DNA of 64,000 nucleotides from assembly GCF_039522585.1 (NCBI RefSeq), contig NZ_BAAADR010000004.1; one strand, written 5' to 3'. Under the pieces are notes generated by a model that was given only the letters and a program-made list of their open reading frames with translations, did not search any database and was not told where the DNA came from. The stretch comes from Bisbaumannia salifodinae (GTDB taxonomy: Bacteria; Pseudomonadota; Gammaproteobacteria; Pseudomonadales; Halomonadaceae). Within the stretch, counting starts at the first letter, position 1. Each line of letters starts with the position of its first letter. Below are positions 25,299 to 35,917 of this stretch, piece after piece. A program made the position numbers and the translations under genes.

Positions 25299-26309
25299 AT
25301 GACAGTCAGAATCGGAGTCATCGGCACCGGCATGATCGGCGAGGAGCACGCCCGCCGTATCACCCAGCAGCTCACCGGCGGCGAGATCGTCGCCGTCACC
25401 GACGTCAACCAGGAGCAGGCCCGGGCCGTGGTCGATCGCCTGGGCCTCGAGGCTAAGGTCTACGAGGACGGCCAGGCGCTGATCCAGGCCGCCGACGTGG
25501 ATGCGGTGCTGGTCACCTCCTGGGGGCCGACCCACGAGGAGTACGTGCTGGGCGCCATCGCCGCCGGCAAGGCGGTGTTCTGCGAGAAGCCGCTGGCCAC
25601 TACCGCCGAGGGTTGCCGGCATATCATCGACGCCGAGATCGAGGCCGGCCGCCGCCTGGTGCAGGTGGGCTTTATGCGCCGCTACGACAGCGGCTACCGG
25701 ATGATGAAGGACGCCATCGACGGCGGTCAGCTGGGTGAGGCGCTGATGGTGCACGCCGCCCACCGCAACCCCGAGGTGCCGGAGCGCTATGTCACCCCCA
25801 TGGCGATCCACGACACCCTGATCCACGAGCTGGACACCTTCCGCTGGCTGCTCGACGACGACTACCAGAGTGCCCAGGTGGTCTTCCCGCGCAAGACCCG
25901 CCATGCCCATGACCAGGTCGCCGACCCGCAGATCGTCATGCTGGAGACGGTGAAGGGCGTGCGCATCGACGTGGAGGTGTTCGTCAACTGCCGCTATGGC
26001 TACGACATCCAGTGCGACGTGGTGGGCGAGGAGGGCATCGCCCGGTTGCCCGAGCCCCAGAGCCTGCAGTTCCGCCAGGCCGGGCGGCTCTCCAACGAGA
26101 TCCTCCAGGACTGGAAGCAGCGTTTCAGCGAGGCCTTCGACGTGGAGCTCCAGGCCTTTATCGACGGCGTGGCCGCCGGGCGCATCGAGGGGCCCTCCTC
26201 CTGGGACGGCTATGCCGCGGCCATCGCCGGGGACGTCTGCGTCAAGGCCCAGGAGAGCGGCGCCATCGAGGCCATCGAGATGCCCGAGCGTCCCGCCTTC
26301 TACGGCTGA
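25299..26309 (+). CDS. iolG: Inositol 2-dehydrogenase
   Basis: A 336-residue Gfo/Idh/MocA oxidoreductase. The NAD-binding loop is GVIGTGMIGEEHA (5-17). The conserved active-site lysine lies in FCEKPLA, and the substrate loop has AIHDTLIHELD with the catalytic aspartate and histidine. It oxidises myo-inositol to 2-keto-myo-inositol (scyllo-inosose) using NAD+, the first catabolic step. It starts 12 bases after iolH and ends just before a strong terminator. Confidence 0.9.
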   Translation: MTVRIGVIGTGMIGEEHARRITQQLTGGEIVAVTDVNQEQARAVVDRLGLEAKVYEDGQALIQAADVDAVLVTSWGPTHEEYVLGAIAAGKAVFCEKPLATTAEGCRHIIDAEIEAGRRLVQVGFMRRYDSGYRMMKDAIDGGQLGEALMVHAAHRNPEVPERYVTPMAIHDTLIHELDTFRWLLDDDYQSAQVVFPRKTRHAHDQVADPQIVMLETVKGVRIDVEVFVNCRYGYDIQCDVVGEEGIARLPEPQSLQFRQAGRLSNEILQDWKQRFSEAFDVELQAFIDGVAAGRIEGPSSWDGYAAAIAGDVCVKAQESGAIEAIEMPERPAFYG

Positions 26310-26330
26310 GCGGCAGCGACATGGGTGTGT

Positions 26331-26370
26331 GGACAGCCCCGGACCCGGTAGGGACCGGGGCTGTCCTGTT
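26331..26370 (+). terminator. Terminator after iolG
   Basis: A 12-bp perfect stem, GGACAGCCCCGG with CCGGGGCTGTCC, a 12-base loop and TGTTT after it. It lies 21 bases after the iolG stop. Confidence 0.8.
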
Positions 26371-26438
26371 TCGGGATAGGGGGGGGCCGGCATGCGACTA
26401 AAGAAGAGCGAATCATCCTTTCCATTTATTGAATGGAT

Positions 26439-26452
26439 GGAATCTTCGTTCT
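26439..26452. promoter_or_regulatory. Inositol regulator box 5 (iolCDEA promoter)
   Basis: GGAATCTTCGTTCT, one mismatch from GGAA-N6-TTCC, about 106 bases before iolC. Flanking it are TCCATT-N5-AATGGA (26421-26437) and TTCCAAGTGGAA (26461-26472), further half-site arrangements that could strengthen binding. Sequence 26473-26558 shows no gene. Confidence 0.68.
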
Positions 26453-26558
26453 AAAGTAAATTCCAAGTGGAACACATAGACCGGCATCTTCACCCATCAC
26501 CGACCGGCCGAGCCGCGCGAGCGGGGCTCGGGACTGGCCAAGCCTAGGATGCGAGCCC

Positions 26559-28475
26559 ATGACTGACACCAAGACCCTCGACCTGATCTGCCTGGGACGC
26601 GCCGCCGTCGACCTCTACGGCGAGCAGATCGGTAGCCGCCTGGAGGACATGAGCGGCTTCGCCAAGTACCTCGGCGGTTCCTCCGGCAATATCGCCTATG
26701 GCACCGCCCGCATGGGGCTCAAGAGCGCCATGCTGACCCGGGTGGGCGACGAGCATATGGGGCGCTTCGTGCGCGAGGAGCTGGCCCGGGCCGGCGTCGA
26801 CACCGGCCATGTGATCACCGACCCCGAGCGCCTCACCGGCCTGGTGCTGCTGGGTATCAAGGATCGCGACACCTTCCCGCTGATCTTCTACCGCCACGAC
26901 TGCGCCGACATGGCCCTCGAGGCCGATGACGTCGACCCGGCCTTTATCGCCTCCAGCCGGGCGCTGCTGATCACCGGCACCCACTTCTCCACCGAGCGGA
27001 CCCACCAGGCCAGCAAGACCGCCATCGAGTACGCCAAGGCCGCCGGCACCCAGGTGATCCTGGATATCGACTACCGCCCGGTGCTCTGGGGCCTGACCGG
27101 CCTGGGCGACGGCGAGACCCGCTTTATCTCCGATGAAGGCGTCAGCCGCCACCTGCAGACCATCCTGCCCGACCTGGACCTGGTGGTGGGCACCGAGGAG
27201 GAGGTGCATATCGCCGGCGGCAGCACCGACACCATCGCCGCCCTGAAGACGATCCGCGAGCTCACCGACGCCACCATCGTGCTCAAGCTGGGCGCCCAGG
27301 GCTGCACCGTGCTGGACGGCGCCATCCCCGACAGCGAGGCCGACTTCGAGGTGCATACCGGCGTCAAGGTCGAGGTGCTCAATGTGCTGGGGGCCGGCGA
27401 CGCCTTTATGAGCGGCTTCCTGCGCGGCTGGCTGAACGGCGAGTCCCACGAACGCAGCTGCGCCTATGCCAACGCCTGCGGCGCCCTGGTGGTCTCCCGC
27501 CACGGCTGCGCCCCGGCCATCCCCAGTGCCGAGGAGCTCGACGACTACCTGGCCCGGGCCGCGTCGATCCCGCGTCCGGACCTGGACGCGCGACTCAACC
27601 ACCTGCATCGGGTCACCACCCAGCGCAGCGCCACCGAGTGGCAGGACCTGTGCATCCTGGCCTTCGACCACCGCAAGCAGCTGTTCGACATGGCTCGGGA
27701 GGCGGGCGCCGCCCCCCAGCGCATCAAGACCCTGAAGCGCCTGCTGGTGCAGGCCACCGAGCGCGGCGCCGAGCGCCTGGGGGCGAGCCAGGTGGGGGTG
27801 CTGATCGACGACACCTATGGCCAGGACGCCCTCAACGACGTCACCGGCCGCGGCTGGTGGATCGGCCGCCCGGTGGAGCTGCCCAGCTCCCGGCCCATCG
27901 AGCTGGAGGGCGGTCGCGATATCGGCAGCCGCCTGAAGAGTTGGCCCCGGGAGCATATCGTCAAGTGCCTGGTGTTCTTCCATCCCCAGGATGGCGTCGA
28001 GCTGCGTCGCGCCCAGGAGCGCCAGGTGCTGGAGCTCTACCGGGCCTGCTGCGCCTCCGGGCACGAGCTGCTGCTGGAGATCATCCCGCCCCGCGACATG
28101 GCCAGCGACGACGACACCTACCTCCACACCATGCAGCGCATCTACAACCTGGGGGTGCAGCCCGACTGGTGGAAGCTGCCGCCCCAGACCCCGGCCGCCT
28201 GGCGACGCATCACCGAGCTGCTCGCCGAGCGCGCGCCCCACTGCCGCGGCGTGGTGATGCTGGGCCTGGACGCGCCGGCCGAGGAGCTCAAGCAGGGCTT
28301 TATGGACAGCGCCGGCGTCGAGGTCTGCAAGGGCTTCGCGGTGGGGCGCACCATCTTCGGCGAGCCGAGCCGCAAGTGGTTGCGCGGCGATTACGACGAC
28401 GAGCAACTGATCCAGGCCGTGCTGGCCAACTATCTGGAACTGGTGGAAACCTGGCAGGCGCGCCAGCGCGCCTGA
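26559..28475 (+). CDS. iolC: Bifunctional 5-dehydro-2-deoxygluconokinase / DUF2090 aldolase
   Basis: A 638-residue fusion. Residues 1 to about 330 form a PfkB kinase (N-terminal CLGRAAVDLYGEQIGSRLED; GAGD at 278-281 with catalytic D281) that phosphorylates 2-deoxy-5-keto-D-gluconate. Residues about 350-638 form a DUF2090 domain (LCILAFDHRKQLFDMA, then EIIPPRDM, GRTIFGEP), related to class I aldolases and known to replace the IolJ aldolase that yields dihydroxyacetone phosphate and malonate semialdehyde. No separate iolJ is seen. The gene leads the iolC-iolD-iolE-iolA operon. Confidence 0.9.
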   Translation: MTDTKTLDLICLGRAAVDLYGEQIGSRLEDMSGFAKYLGGSSGNIAYGTARMGLKSAMLTRVGDEHMGRFVREELARAGVDTGHVITDPERLTGLVLLGIKDRDTFPLIFYRHDCADMALEADDVDPAFIASSRALLITGTHFSTERTHQASKTAIEYAKAAGTQVILDIDYRPVLWGLTGLGDGETRFISDEGVSRHLQTILPDLDLVVGTEEEVHIAGGSTDTIAALKTIRELTDATIVLKLGAQGCTVLDGAIPDSEADFEVHTGVKVEVLNVLGAGDAFMSGFLRGWLNGESHERSCAYANACGALVVSRHGCAPAIPSAEELDDYLARAASIPRPDLDARLNHLHRVTTQRSATEWQDLCILAFDHRKQLFDMAREAGAAPQRIKTLKRLLVQATERGAERLGASQVGVLIDDTYGQDALNDVTGRGWWIGRPVELPSSRPIELEGGRDIGSRLKSWPREHIVKCLVFFHPQDGVELRRAQERQVLELYRACCASGHELLLEIIPPRDMASDDDTYLHTMQRIYNLGVQPDWWKLPPQTPAAWRRITELLAERAPHCRGVVMLGLDAPAEELKQGFMDSAGVEVCKGFAVGRTIFGEPSRKWLRGDYDDEQLIQAVLANYLELVETWQARQRA

Positions 28476-28505
28476 TCCCGTAACGCGCCTTTGAAGGGTA
28501 AGACT

Positions 28506-30356
28506 ATGAGCACCATTCGACTCACCATGGCCCAGGCCGTCGTCCGCTACATGATGGCCCAGAAGGTTGAACTCGACGGCGAGATCCAGCCGCTCTTCCC
28601 CGGGGTCTGGGCGATCTTCGGCCACGGCAACGTGGCCGGCCTGGGCGAGGCCCTCTACCAGGCCCGCGAGACCCTGCCCACCTACCGGGCCCATAACGAG
28701 CAGGGCATGGCCCACGCCGCCATCGCCTACGCCAAGACGCTCAATCGCCGCCAGGTGATGGCCTGTACCGCCTCGGCGGGGCCGGGCTCCACCAATATGG
28801 TCACCGCCGCCGCCGTGGCCCACGTCAACCGTCTGCCGGTGCTCTTCCTGCCGGGGGACACCTTCGCCACCCGCCTGCCCGACCCGGTGCTGCAGCAGGT
28901 GGAGAATTTCCATGACCACACCCTGACCTCCAACGACTGCTTCAAGCCGGTGAGCCGCTTCTTCGATCGCATCACCCGCCCCGAGCAGCTGCTCACCTCG
29001 CTGCCCCAGGCGGTGCGGGTGCTCACCGACCCGGTGGAGTGTGGCCCGGTCACCCTGGCGCTGCCCCAGGACATCCAGACCTTCGCCTACGACTATCCGG
29101 CGCACTTCTTCGCCGAGCGGGTGCATCGGCCGCGGCGTCAGGCCGCCGACCGTCGCGAACTCGAGGAGGCCATCGCCCTGATCCGCCAGGCGAAGAAGCC
29201 GCTGGTGATCGCCGGGGGCGGCGCCCACTACGCCGACGCCCTGGCCGAGTTCGAGGCCTTCGTCTCCGCCTGCCGGCTGCCGGTGGGCGAGACCCAGGCC
29301 GGCAAGGGGGCCCTGCCCTGGGACCATCAGCAGAACCTGGGCACCATCGGCGTCACCGGTGGGGCGGCGGCCAATGCGCTGGCCGCCGAGGCCGACCTGA
29401 TCATCGCCGTGGGCACCCGCCTGGGCGACTTCGCCTCCGGTTCCCGGGCCCTGATCAATCCCGAGGCGAAGCTGCTCTCCGTCAACGTCGCCTCCTTCGA
29501 TGCGGTCAAGCACAAGGGCCAGGCCCTGGTGGGCGATGCCAAGCTCAGCCTGCCGGAGCTCAGCGCCGGCCTCGACGGCTGGTGCCCCGAGGGCGCCTGG
29601 ATCGAGCAGGCCGCCGCGCTGCGCGCCGACTGGAACCAGACCGTGGAGCGGGTCACCGCCGACCGCGGCAGCGCCTTGCCCTGCGACGCCGAGGTGGTGG
29701 GGGCGGTCAACCGCGCCGCCGGCGAGCGCGACATCGTGGTGTGCGCCGCCGGCGGCCTGCCCGGGGAGCTGCAGAAGCTGTGGCGCACCCGCTTCCACCG
29801 CGGCTACCACCTGGAGTACGGCTACTCCTGCATGGGCTACGAGCTGGCCGGCGGCCTGGGCGCCAAGATGGCGATGCCCGACTCCGAGGTCTTCGTGATG
29901 GTCGGCGACGGCTCCTACCTGATGCTCAACTCCGAGATCGCCACCTCGGTGATGCTGGGCCACAAGATCATCGCCGTGGTGCTCGACAATCGCGGCTACG
30001 GCTGTATCCACCGCCTGCAGCAGTTCTGCGGCGGCCCCGGCTTCAACAACCTGCTCGACGACTGCCTCACCGTGGAGGGCGGCGCGCCCAAGACCGACTT
30101 CGCCGCCCATGCCGCAGCGCTCGGCGCGAAGGCCGAACGGGTCGGCAATATCCAGGAGCTGGAGGCGGCCCTGGAGCGTGCCAAGGCCTCCGAGGTGAGC
30201 TACGTGATCGCCATCGACACCGATGCCCTGGCCGATACCCAGGACGGCGGCGCCTGGTGGGACGTGGCGGTGCCCGAGGTCTCGGAGCGTCCCGAGGTCA
30301 ATGAGGCCCGCAAGCGCTACGAGGCCTATAAGGCCCGTCAATTTAAAAATCTCTAA
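28506..30356 (+). CDS. iolD: 3D-(3,5/4)-trihydroxycyclohexane-1,2-dione hydrolase
   Basis: A 616-residue thiamine diphosphate enzyme that hydrolyses the cyclic dione formed by IolE to 5-deoxy-glucuronate. The catalytic glutamate lies in YRAHNEQGMAHAAIAYA; the thiamine-binding motif GDGSYLMLNSEIATSVML ends in DNRGYG (about 465-500). Length and order match IolD. The ATG at 28506 follows AAGGGTAAG; a TTG five codons upstream is in frame but lacks a spaced ribosome site. It sits 30 bases after iolC. Confidence 0.92.
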   Translation: MSTIRLTMAQAVVRYMMAQKVELDGEIQPLFPGVWAIFGHGNVAGLGEALYQARETLPTYRAHNEQGMAHAAIAYAKTLNRRQVMACTASAGPGSTNMVTAAAVAHVNRLPVLFLPGDTFATRLPDPVLQQVENFHDHTLTSNDCFKPVSRFFDRITRPEQLLTSLPQAVRVLTDPVECGPVTLALPQDIQTFAYDYPAHFFAERVHRPRRQAADRRELEEAIALIRQAKKPLVIAGGGAHYADALAEFEAFVSACRLPVGETQAGKGALPWDHQQNLGTIGVTGGAAANALAAEADLIIAVGTRLGDFASGSRALINPEAKLLSVNVASFDAVKHKGQALVGDAKLSLPELSAGLDGWCPEGAWIEQAAALRADWNQTVERVTADRGSALPCDAEVVGAVNRAAGERDIVVCAAGGLPGELQKLWRTRFHRGYHLEYGYSCMGYELAGGLGAKMAMPDSEVFVMVGDGSYLMLNSEIATSVMLGHKIIAVVLDNRGYGCIHRLQQFCGGPGFNNLLDDCLTVEGGAPKTDFAAHAAALGAKAERVGNIQELEAALERAKASEVSYVIAIDTDALADTQDGGAWWDVAVPEVSERPEVNEARKRYEAYKARQFKNL

Positions 30357-30393
30357 CTCTCGACCCCATCACGAGCGAATTCAGGAGTCCAAT

Positions 30394-31293
30394 ATGAGCG
30401 TAAGACTGGGCATCAACCCCCTGACCTGGACCAACGACGATATGCCGTCGCTGGGCGGCGATACCCCCCTGGAGACCTGTCTCTCCGAGGGCAAGCAGGC
30501 CGGCTTCTCCGGCTTCGAGCTGGGCCACAAGTTTCCCCGCGACCCCGAGGTGCTGGGCCCCATCCTCGATAACCACGGCCTGTCGCTGGTCTCCGGCTGG
30601 TACAGCAGCGAGCTGCTGACCCGCACCGCCGAGGAGGAGATCGAGGCGATCAAGCCCCACCTGCACCTGCTCAAGTCGCTGGGCGCCACCGCCATGGTGT
30701 TCTGCGAGGTGAGCCGCTGCGTCCACGGCCGCCGCGACGTGCCCCTCTCCCATAGCCCGACCCTGAGCGAAGAAGAGTGGCAGACCTTTATCCCGCGCCT
30801 CAACCGGGTGGCGGACTACTGCCAGGCCCAGGGCGTGACGATCGCCTATCACCACCACCTGGGCACCCTGATCGAGACCCCCGAGGAGATCGATCGGCTG
30901 ATGGCGGAGACCACCCCGTCCGTTGGCCTGCTGCTCGACTCCGGTCACCTGGTGGGCGCCGGCGGCGACCCGGTGGCCGCCCAGAAACAGTACGCCGAGC
31001 GCATCAAACATGTGCATTGCAAGGACATCCGCAAGGAGGTGCTGGAGGACCTGCGCAATCGCGACCTCAGCTTCCTGGAAGGTGTGCTGGGCGGCATGTT
31101 CACCGTGCCGGGGGACGGCTTTATCGACTACGTCAGCCTCTTCAAGGGGCTGCGCGACAGCGACTACCAGGGCTGGCTGGTGGTGGAGGCCGAACAGGAC
31201 CCCGCCGTGGCCCACCCGCTCACCTATGCCCGCCTGGGCCACGACAACCTGCAGCGCTTCTGCGACGAGGCCGGCCTCCGGGTCACCCAATAA
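30394..31293 (+). CDS. iolE: Inosose dehydratase
   Basis: A 299-residue TIM-barrel dehydratase. The IolE start LGINPLTWTNDDMPSLGG, then GFELGHKFPR, AYHHHLGT (metal histidines) and DSGHLVGAGGDP, HCKDIRKEV and WLVVEAEQDP are the family signatures. It removes water from 2-keto-myo-inositol to give the trihydroxycyclohexane dione used by IolD. TCAGGAG lies before the ATG. It is 37 bases after iolD and 25 before iolA. Confidence 0.93.
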   Translation: MSVRLGINPLTWTNDDMPSLGGDTPLETCLSEGKQAGFSGFELGHKFPRDPEVLGPILDNHGLSLVSGWYSSELLTRTAEEEIEAIKPHLHLLKSLGATAMVFCEVSRCVHGRRDVPLSHSPTLSEEEWQTFIPRLNRVADYCQAQGVTIAYHHHLGTLIETPEEIDRLMAETTPSVGLLLDSGHLVGAGGDPVAAQKQYAERIKHVHCKDIRKEVLEDLRNRDLSFLEGVLGGMFTVPGDGFIDYVSLFKGLRDSDYQGWLVVEAEQDPAVAHPLTYARLGHDNLQRFCDEAGLRVTQ

Positions 31294-31318
31294 CCGAATA
31301 GCGAAAGGAGTTTCCCCC

Positions 31319-32821
<1,503 letters not shown>

Positions 32822-32838
32822 CCGGCTGACCCCAACCC

Positions 32839-32862
32839 GGCGCCGGAGCCCGCTCCGGCGCC
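32839..32862. other. GC-rich hairpin after iolA
   Basis: GGCGCCGGAG and CTCCGGCGCC form a 10-bp stem with a CCCG loop in the 59-base gap between iolA and the tautomerase gene. There is no T-run, so it may stabilise the upstream mRNA or attenuate transcription instead of ending it. Confidence 0.5.
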
Positions 32863-32880
32863 CCAGCCAGGGAGCACGCC

Positions 32881-33261
32881 ATGCCCCTCGTGACCCTTAC
32901 CCTGCCGGATCATCGTCCGGTGCTGTGGCGCAAGAAGGTCGCCGACCTGGTCAACGCCGCGGTAATCGAGACCCTGGATTTCCCCGAGGATGATCGCTAC
33001 CAGATCATCCAGCCCCTGCCGGTGGAGCAGATGGAGTTGCAGGCCCGGCATCGCGACGCCGTTATCCTGCAACTGACTATGCGCGCCGGTCGCCCGACCC
33101 ACGCCAAGCAGGCCTTCTACCGCCGCATCACCGATGACCTGGCCCGCCAGGCCGATATCGACCCCGCCAACGTGATGATCGTGATCACCGAGAACCGGGA
33201 CGCCGACTGGTGCTTCGGTCATGGCGAGGCGCAGTTTCTCCAGGCCCATCAGGCCAGCTGA
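32881..33261 (+). CDS. Tautomerase-family protein in the inositol operon
   Basis: A 126-residue protein of the larger tautomerase class: proline follows the start methionine (MPLVTLTLPD), and VMIVITENRDADWCFGHGEAQ near the end is typical of the PF14552 group. These enzymes use Pro-1 as a base on keto-enol substrates; malonate semialdehyde decarboxylases belong to the same superfamily. In this position it might act on an unstable keto intermediate or on malonate semialdehyde, which is inference. CCAGGGAGC precedes the ATG. No canonical iol role is known to me. Confidence 0.75.
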   Translation: MPLVTLTLPDHRPVLWRKKVADLVNAAVIETLDFPEDDRYQIIQPLPVEQMELQARHRDAVILQLTMRAGRPTHAKQAFYRRITDDLARQADIDPANVMIVITENRDADWCFGHGEAQFLQAHQAS

Positions 33262-33382
33262 GTTCCGGCACGCTCCCCCGAATCCGTTGGCGCCGAAGCG
33301 TCCGATGGCCACTTCGTCTGTACCCGGAGGGCACTGGCCTCGACTAAAGTCGGGGAGAGAATGGTTTGAATAATCCATTCGT

Positions 33383-33396
33383 GGAATCTATATTCT
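33383..33396. promoter_or_regulatory. Inositol regulator box 6 (NCS1 permease promoter)
   Basis: GGAATCTATATTCT, one mismatch from GGAA-N6-TTCC, 70 bases before the NCS1-type permease start. It shows that this permease has its own promoter within the inositol regulon. The remainder of 33262-33466 holds no gene. Confidence 0.7.
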
Positions 33397-33466
33397 AGAA
33401 CGTGTATTTCATCAGCCTCTTCGGCAGCGTCGGCCAGAGGGGCATCGACAATAACCGGAGACGCTT

Positions 33467-35182
33467 ATGAGCACCCAGACCTCGACACTCGCCGCGCCGG
33501 GCGCCAGCGCCTCGACCGCGGATTCCGGCCAGGGAGGGGAATTCGAACACCAACGCATCCCCGCCAGCCGCCAACTCAGCGGCAAGTACTTCCTCGGCTC
33601 CTATGCCGGCGAGCATGTCGCCGGCACCGAATTCGTGATCGGCGCCTCCCTGGTGGCACTGGGCGTCAGCACCAGCGACCTGCTGTGGGGCCTGCTGATC
33701 GGCAACCTCTTCGCCGTGCTCTCCTGGGCCTGGGTGTGCAGTCCGGTGGCGACCCGCTCGCGCATGACCATCTACTGGTACCTGGAGCGCCTGGCCGGCA
33801 AGCGCTTCTCACTAGTCTACAACCTGCTCAACGGCCTGATCTTCGCCGTGGTCTCCGGGGCCATGATCACCGTCTCCGCCTCGGCCTTCCGGGTGGTGAC
33901 CAGCATCCCGCCGCAGACCGCCTGGTATCCCCAGAGCCTCAGCTTCGTGGCCCTGGTGCTCTTCGTCGGTGCCATCACCGTATGGATGACCCTCAAGGGC
34001 TTCAAGCTGATCGCCAACTTCTCCACCGTCTGCTCGCCCTGGATGGCCACCATGTTCCTGGCCAGCGGCGTGGTCACCATCCCGGTGCTGCTGCATATGG
34101 GGCAACTGGACGGCATCACCAGCCTCGCCGGGGTGGTCGACACCTTCGTCTGGACCGGCGCCACCCCGGACGGCGCGCCGGGTATCTCGGTGTGGGTGAT
34201 CGCCGCCTGGGCCTGGGGCGCCAACCTGCCCATGCACCTGGGCATGAGCGACATGTCGATCCTGCGCTTCGCCCGCAAGTCCTCCTACGGCTACTTCTCC
34301 GCCGCCGGCATGTATATCGGCCACTACATGGCCTGGGTCTGCGCCGGCATGATGGGGGCCACCGCGGCGCTGCTGGCCGGCTCCCAGCTCACCGAGATGG
34401 ACCCGGGCGGCGTGGCCTTCCGGATCCTCGGCGCCATGGGGCTGATCGCCGTGGTGATCGCCGGCTGGACCACCTCCATTCCCAGCCTCTATCGCGCCGG
34501 CCTGGCCTTCCAGTCGGTCTTCCCGAAATATTCCCGGGTCCGGGTGACGGCGGTTACCGGGCTGGTGACCACCCTGATCGCCTGCTTCCCCTTCGTCTTC
34601 ACCCAGTGGCTCAATGTGCTCTCCTACTTCATCATGCTGATCGCCCCGGTGGGGGCCATCATCGCCGCCGAGCACTTCCTGCTGCCGCGCCTGGGCATGC
34701 GTCCCCTGTGGCGCGAGCACCGGGGCCTCGCCGACAACCGTCCCGCCTTCCTGGCCTGGGGCGTCGGGATCCTGGCCGGTGTCCTGCTGCTGATGGAGGG
34801 CTCCCTGCACCTCTTCACCCTCTTTATCCCGGTGTGGCTGGTCAGCCTAGTGGCCTATCCGCTGCTGTGCCGGGCCCTGGGCGTCGAGCGCGACGCGAGC
34901 GGCGACGTCTATACCGAGGCCTACGGCCCCGTGCATCCCCCCGAGGTGCCCGGCGGTGAGGCCGAGGCGCACCATCCGGTACGCCTGCTCGACCCCTGGT
35001 ACTTCACCGCCGTGGCCTGCCTATTGGTGATTCTGGGGGCGGCCGGCTGGGCCTGGTTCAATGGCGCCGATGCGGTGGCTCACCTGGACAGCTTCCAATG
35101 GCTGATCGTGGTGCCCACGGCGCTCTACTTCGCCTCCGCCACCCTGTGGATGAAGAACCGCCGCAAGCCGCGCACCGCCTGA
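33467..35182 (+). CDS. NCS1-type permease in the inositol regulon
   Basis: A 571-residue membrane protein with about 12 spans and a soluble 35-residue N-terminus. The start of the membrane domain (SGKYFLGSYAGEHVAGTEFV), WGLLIGNLFAVLSWAWVCSPVATRSR in the second helix region, and MTIYWYLERLAG resemble nucleobase-cation symporters of the cytosine permease family. The ligand cannot be read from sequence. Because its promoter carries an inositol-regulator box, a cyclitol or inositol-derived substrate is more likely than a nucleobase. GGAG precedes the ATG and a strong terminator follows. Confidence 0.72.
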   Translation: MSTQTSTLAAPGASASTADSGQGGEFEHQRIPASRQLSGKYFLGSYAGEHVAGTEFVIGASLVALGVSTSDLLWGLLIGNLFAVLSWAWVCSPVATRSRMTIYWYLERLAGKRFSLVYNLLNGLIFAVVSGAMITVSASAFRVVTSIPPQTAWYPQSLSFVALVLFVGAITVWMTLKGFKLIANFSTVCSPWMATMFLASGVVTIPVLLHMGQLDGITSLAGVVDTFVWTGATPDGAPGISVWVIAAWAWGANLPMHLGMSDMSILRFARKSSYGYFSAAGMYIGHYMAWVCAGMMGATAALLAGSQLTEMDPGGVAFRILGAMGLIAVVIAGWTTSIPSLYRAGLAFQSVFPKYSRVRVTAVTGLVTTLIACFPFVFTQWLNVLSYFIMLIAPVGAIIAAEHFLLPRLGMRPLWREHRGLADNRPAFLAWGVGILAGVLLLMEGSLHLFTLFIPVWLVSLVAYPLLCRALGVERDASGDVYTEAYGPVHPPEVPGGEAEAHHPVRLLDPWYFTAVACLLVILGAAGWAWFNGADAVAHLDSFQWLIVVPTALYFASATLWMKNRRKPRTA

Positions 35183-35209
35183 GGCAAGGCGCGCTTCCAC
35201 TCCCCTCGA

Positions 35210-35240
35210 CGGGCCGGCCTCGCGCCGGCCCGTTTGTGTT
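35210..35240 (+). terminator. Terminator after the NCS1 permease
   Basis: CGGGCCGGC pairs with GCCGGCCCG (9 bp, CTCGC loop), followed by TTTGTGTT. A degenerate copy of the same sequence lies at 38335-38360, on the other side of the lower-GC cassette. Confidence 0.82.
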
Positions 35241-35314
35241 ATGGCATAGGGCTGAGCCCGGGATGGATTGCCCGGAAAGTTTGGGAATGACTGTGGTTCG
35301 GGCATTGTCGTCGA

Positions 35315-35917
35315 CTATGGGTGGGGCTCGACAACGGTCATGGTGAATACGAGTGTGGATTCGCCATGATTGGCATATTGATGAGGAACGTCTGTCCTGG
35401 CGACGGCTGAAGAGCCCTCAGGAACGATCAGCTCCTTTTCGCCGACTGACAGTCTCAACTCTCCTTGCTCGACGTGAAACAGCTCATGTGTTCCAGTCGG
35501 GTGGCTGAGGGCCTTAAATACCTCCCCTGACTGCACCTCCCAACGCCACATCTCGATCATGTTGGGGCCGCTTGTCCCCGCGAGCAGACGGGCAGTGCCG
35601 CCCTTGGGGCCTGTCCACAGCACAGGAATGTCTCTGTCCTTGATCAGGTGTACCACTGGAGGGCTGGCGACATTCACGAGATCCGCGACCGATACGCTGA
35701 GTGCTGCCGCGATCTTGCATAGGGTGGCGATGCTGGGATTGGCTAGCCCCTTTTCCAACTCGACCAGCATTCCCTTGCTGATGCCCGCGCGTCGGGATAG
35801 CTCATCGAGGGAAAACTTCTGATCCTTTCTATACGCCTTGATCTTGGTAGCGACGGCCCGGCTGATCGACGGCGCGTCGGTGCCCTGTTCGGTCGATATA
35901 TTGACTTTATTGGTCAT
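35315..35917 (-). CDS. XRE-family regulator with C-terminal cupin
   Basis: A 200-residue regulator: HTH_3 domain (IKAYRKDQKFSLDELSRRAG, then SKGMLVELEKGLANPSIATL, about 26-66) and a cupin domain (about 120-195: HPTGTHELFHVEQGELRLSV, VARTDVPHQYANHG). This class senses small molecules, often amino-acid or polyamine related (PuuR-like). It is divergent from the B3/4-LysE-DapA genes across 43 bases that contain repeated TGGTCA motifs, its probable operator. No ribosome site is visible. Base composition is less GC-rich than the flanking inositol genes. Confidence 0.83.
   Translation of the reverse strand: MTNKVNISTEQGTDAPSISRAVATKIKAYRKDQKFSLDELSRRAGISKGMLVELEKGLANPSIATLCKIAAALSVSVADLVNVASPPVVHLIKDRDIPVLWTGPKGGTARLLAGTSGPNMIEMWRWEVQSGEVFKALSHPTGTHELFHVEQGELRLSVGEKELIVPEGSSAVARTDVPHQYANHGESTLVFTMTVVEPHP

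Noticed and set aside
32839..32862. Perfect GC hairpin after iolA considered as a terminator.
   Set aside because: There is no T-run and the next gene is close and co-oriented, so I list it only as a hairpin.
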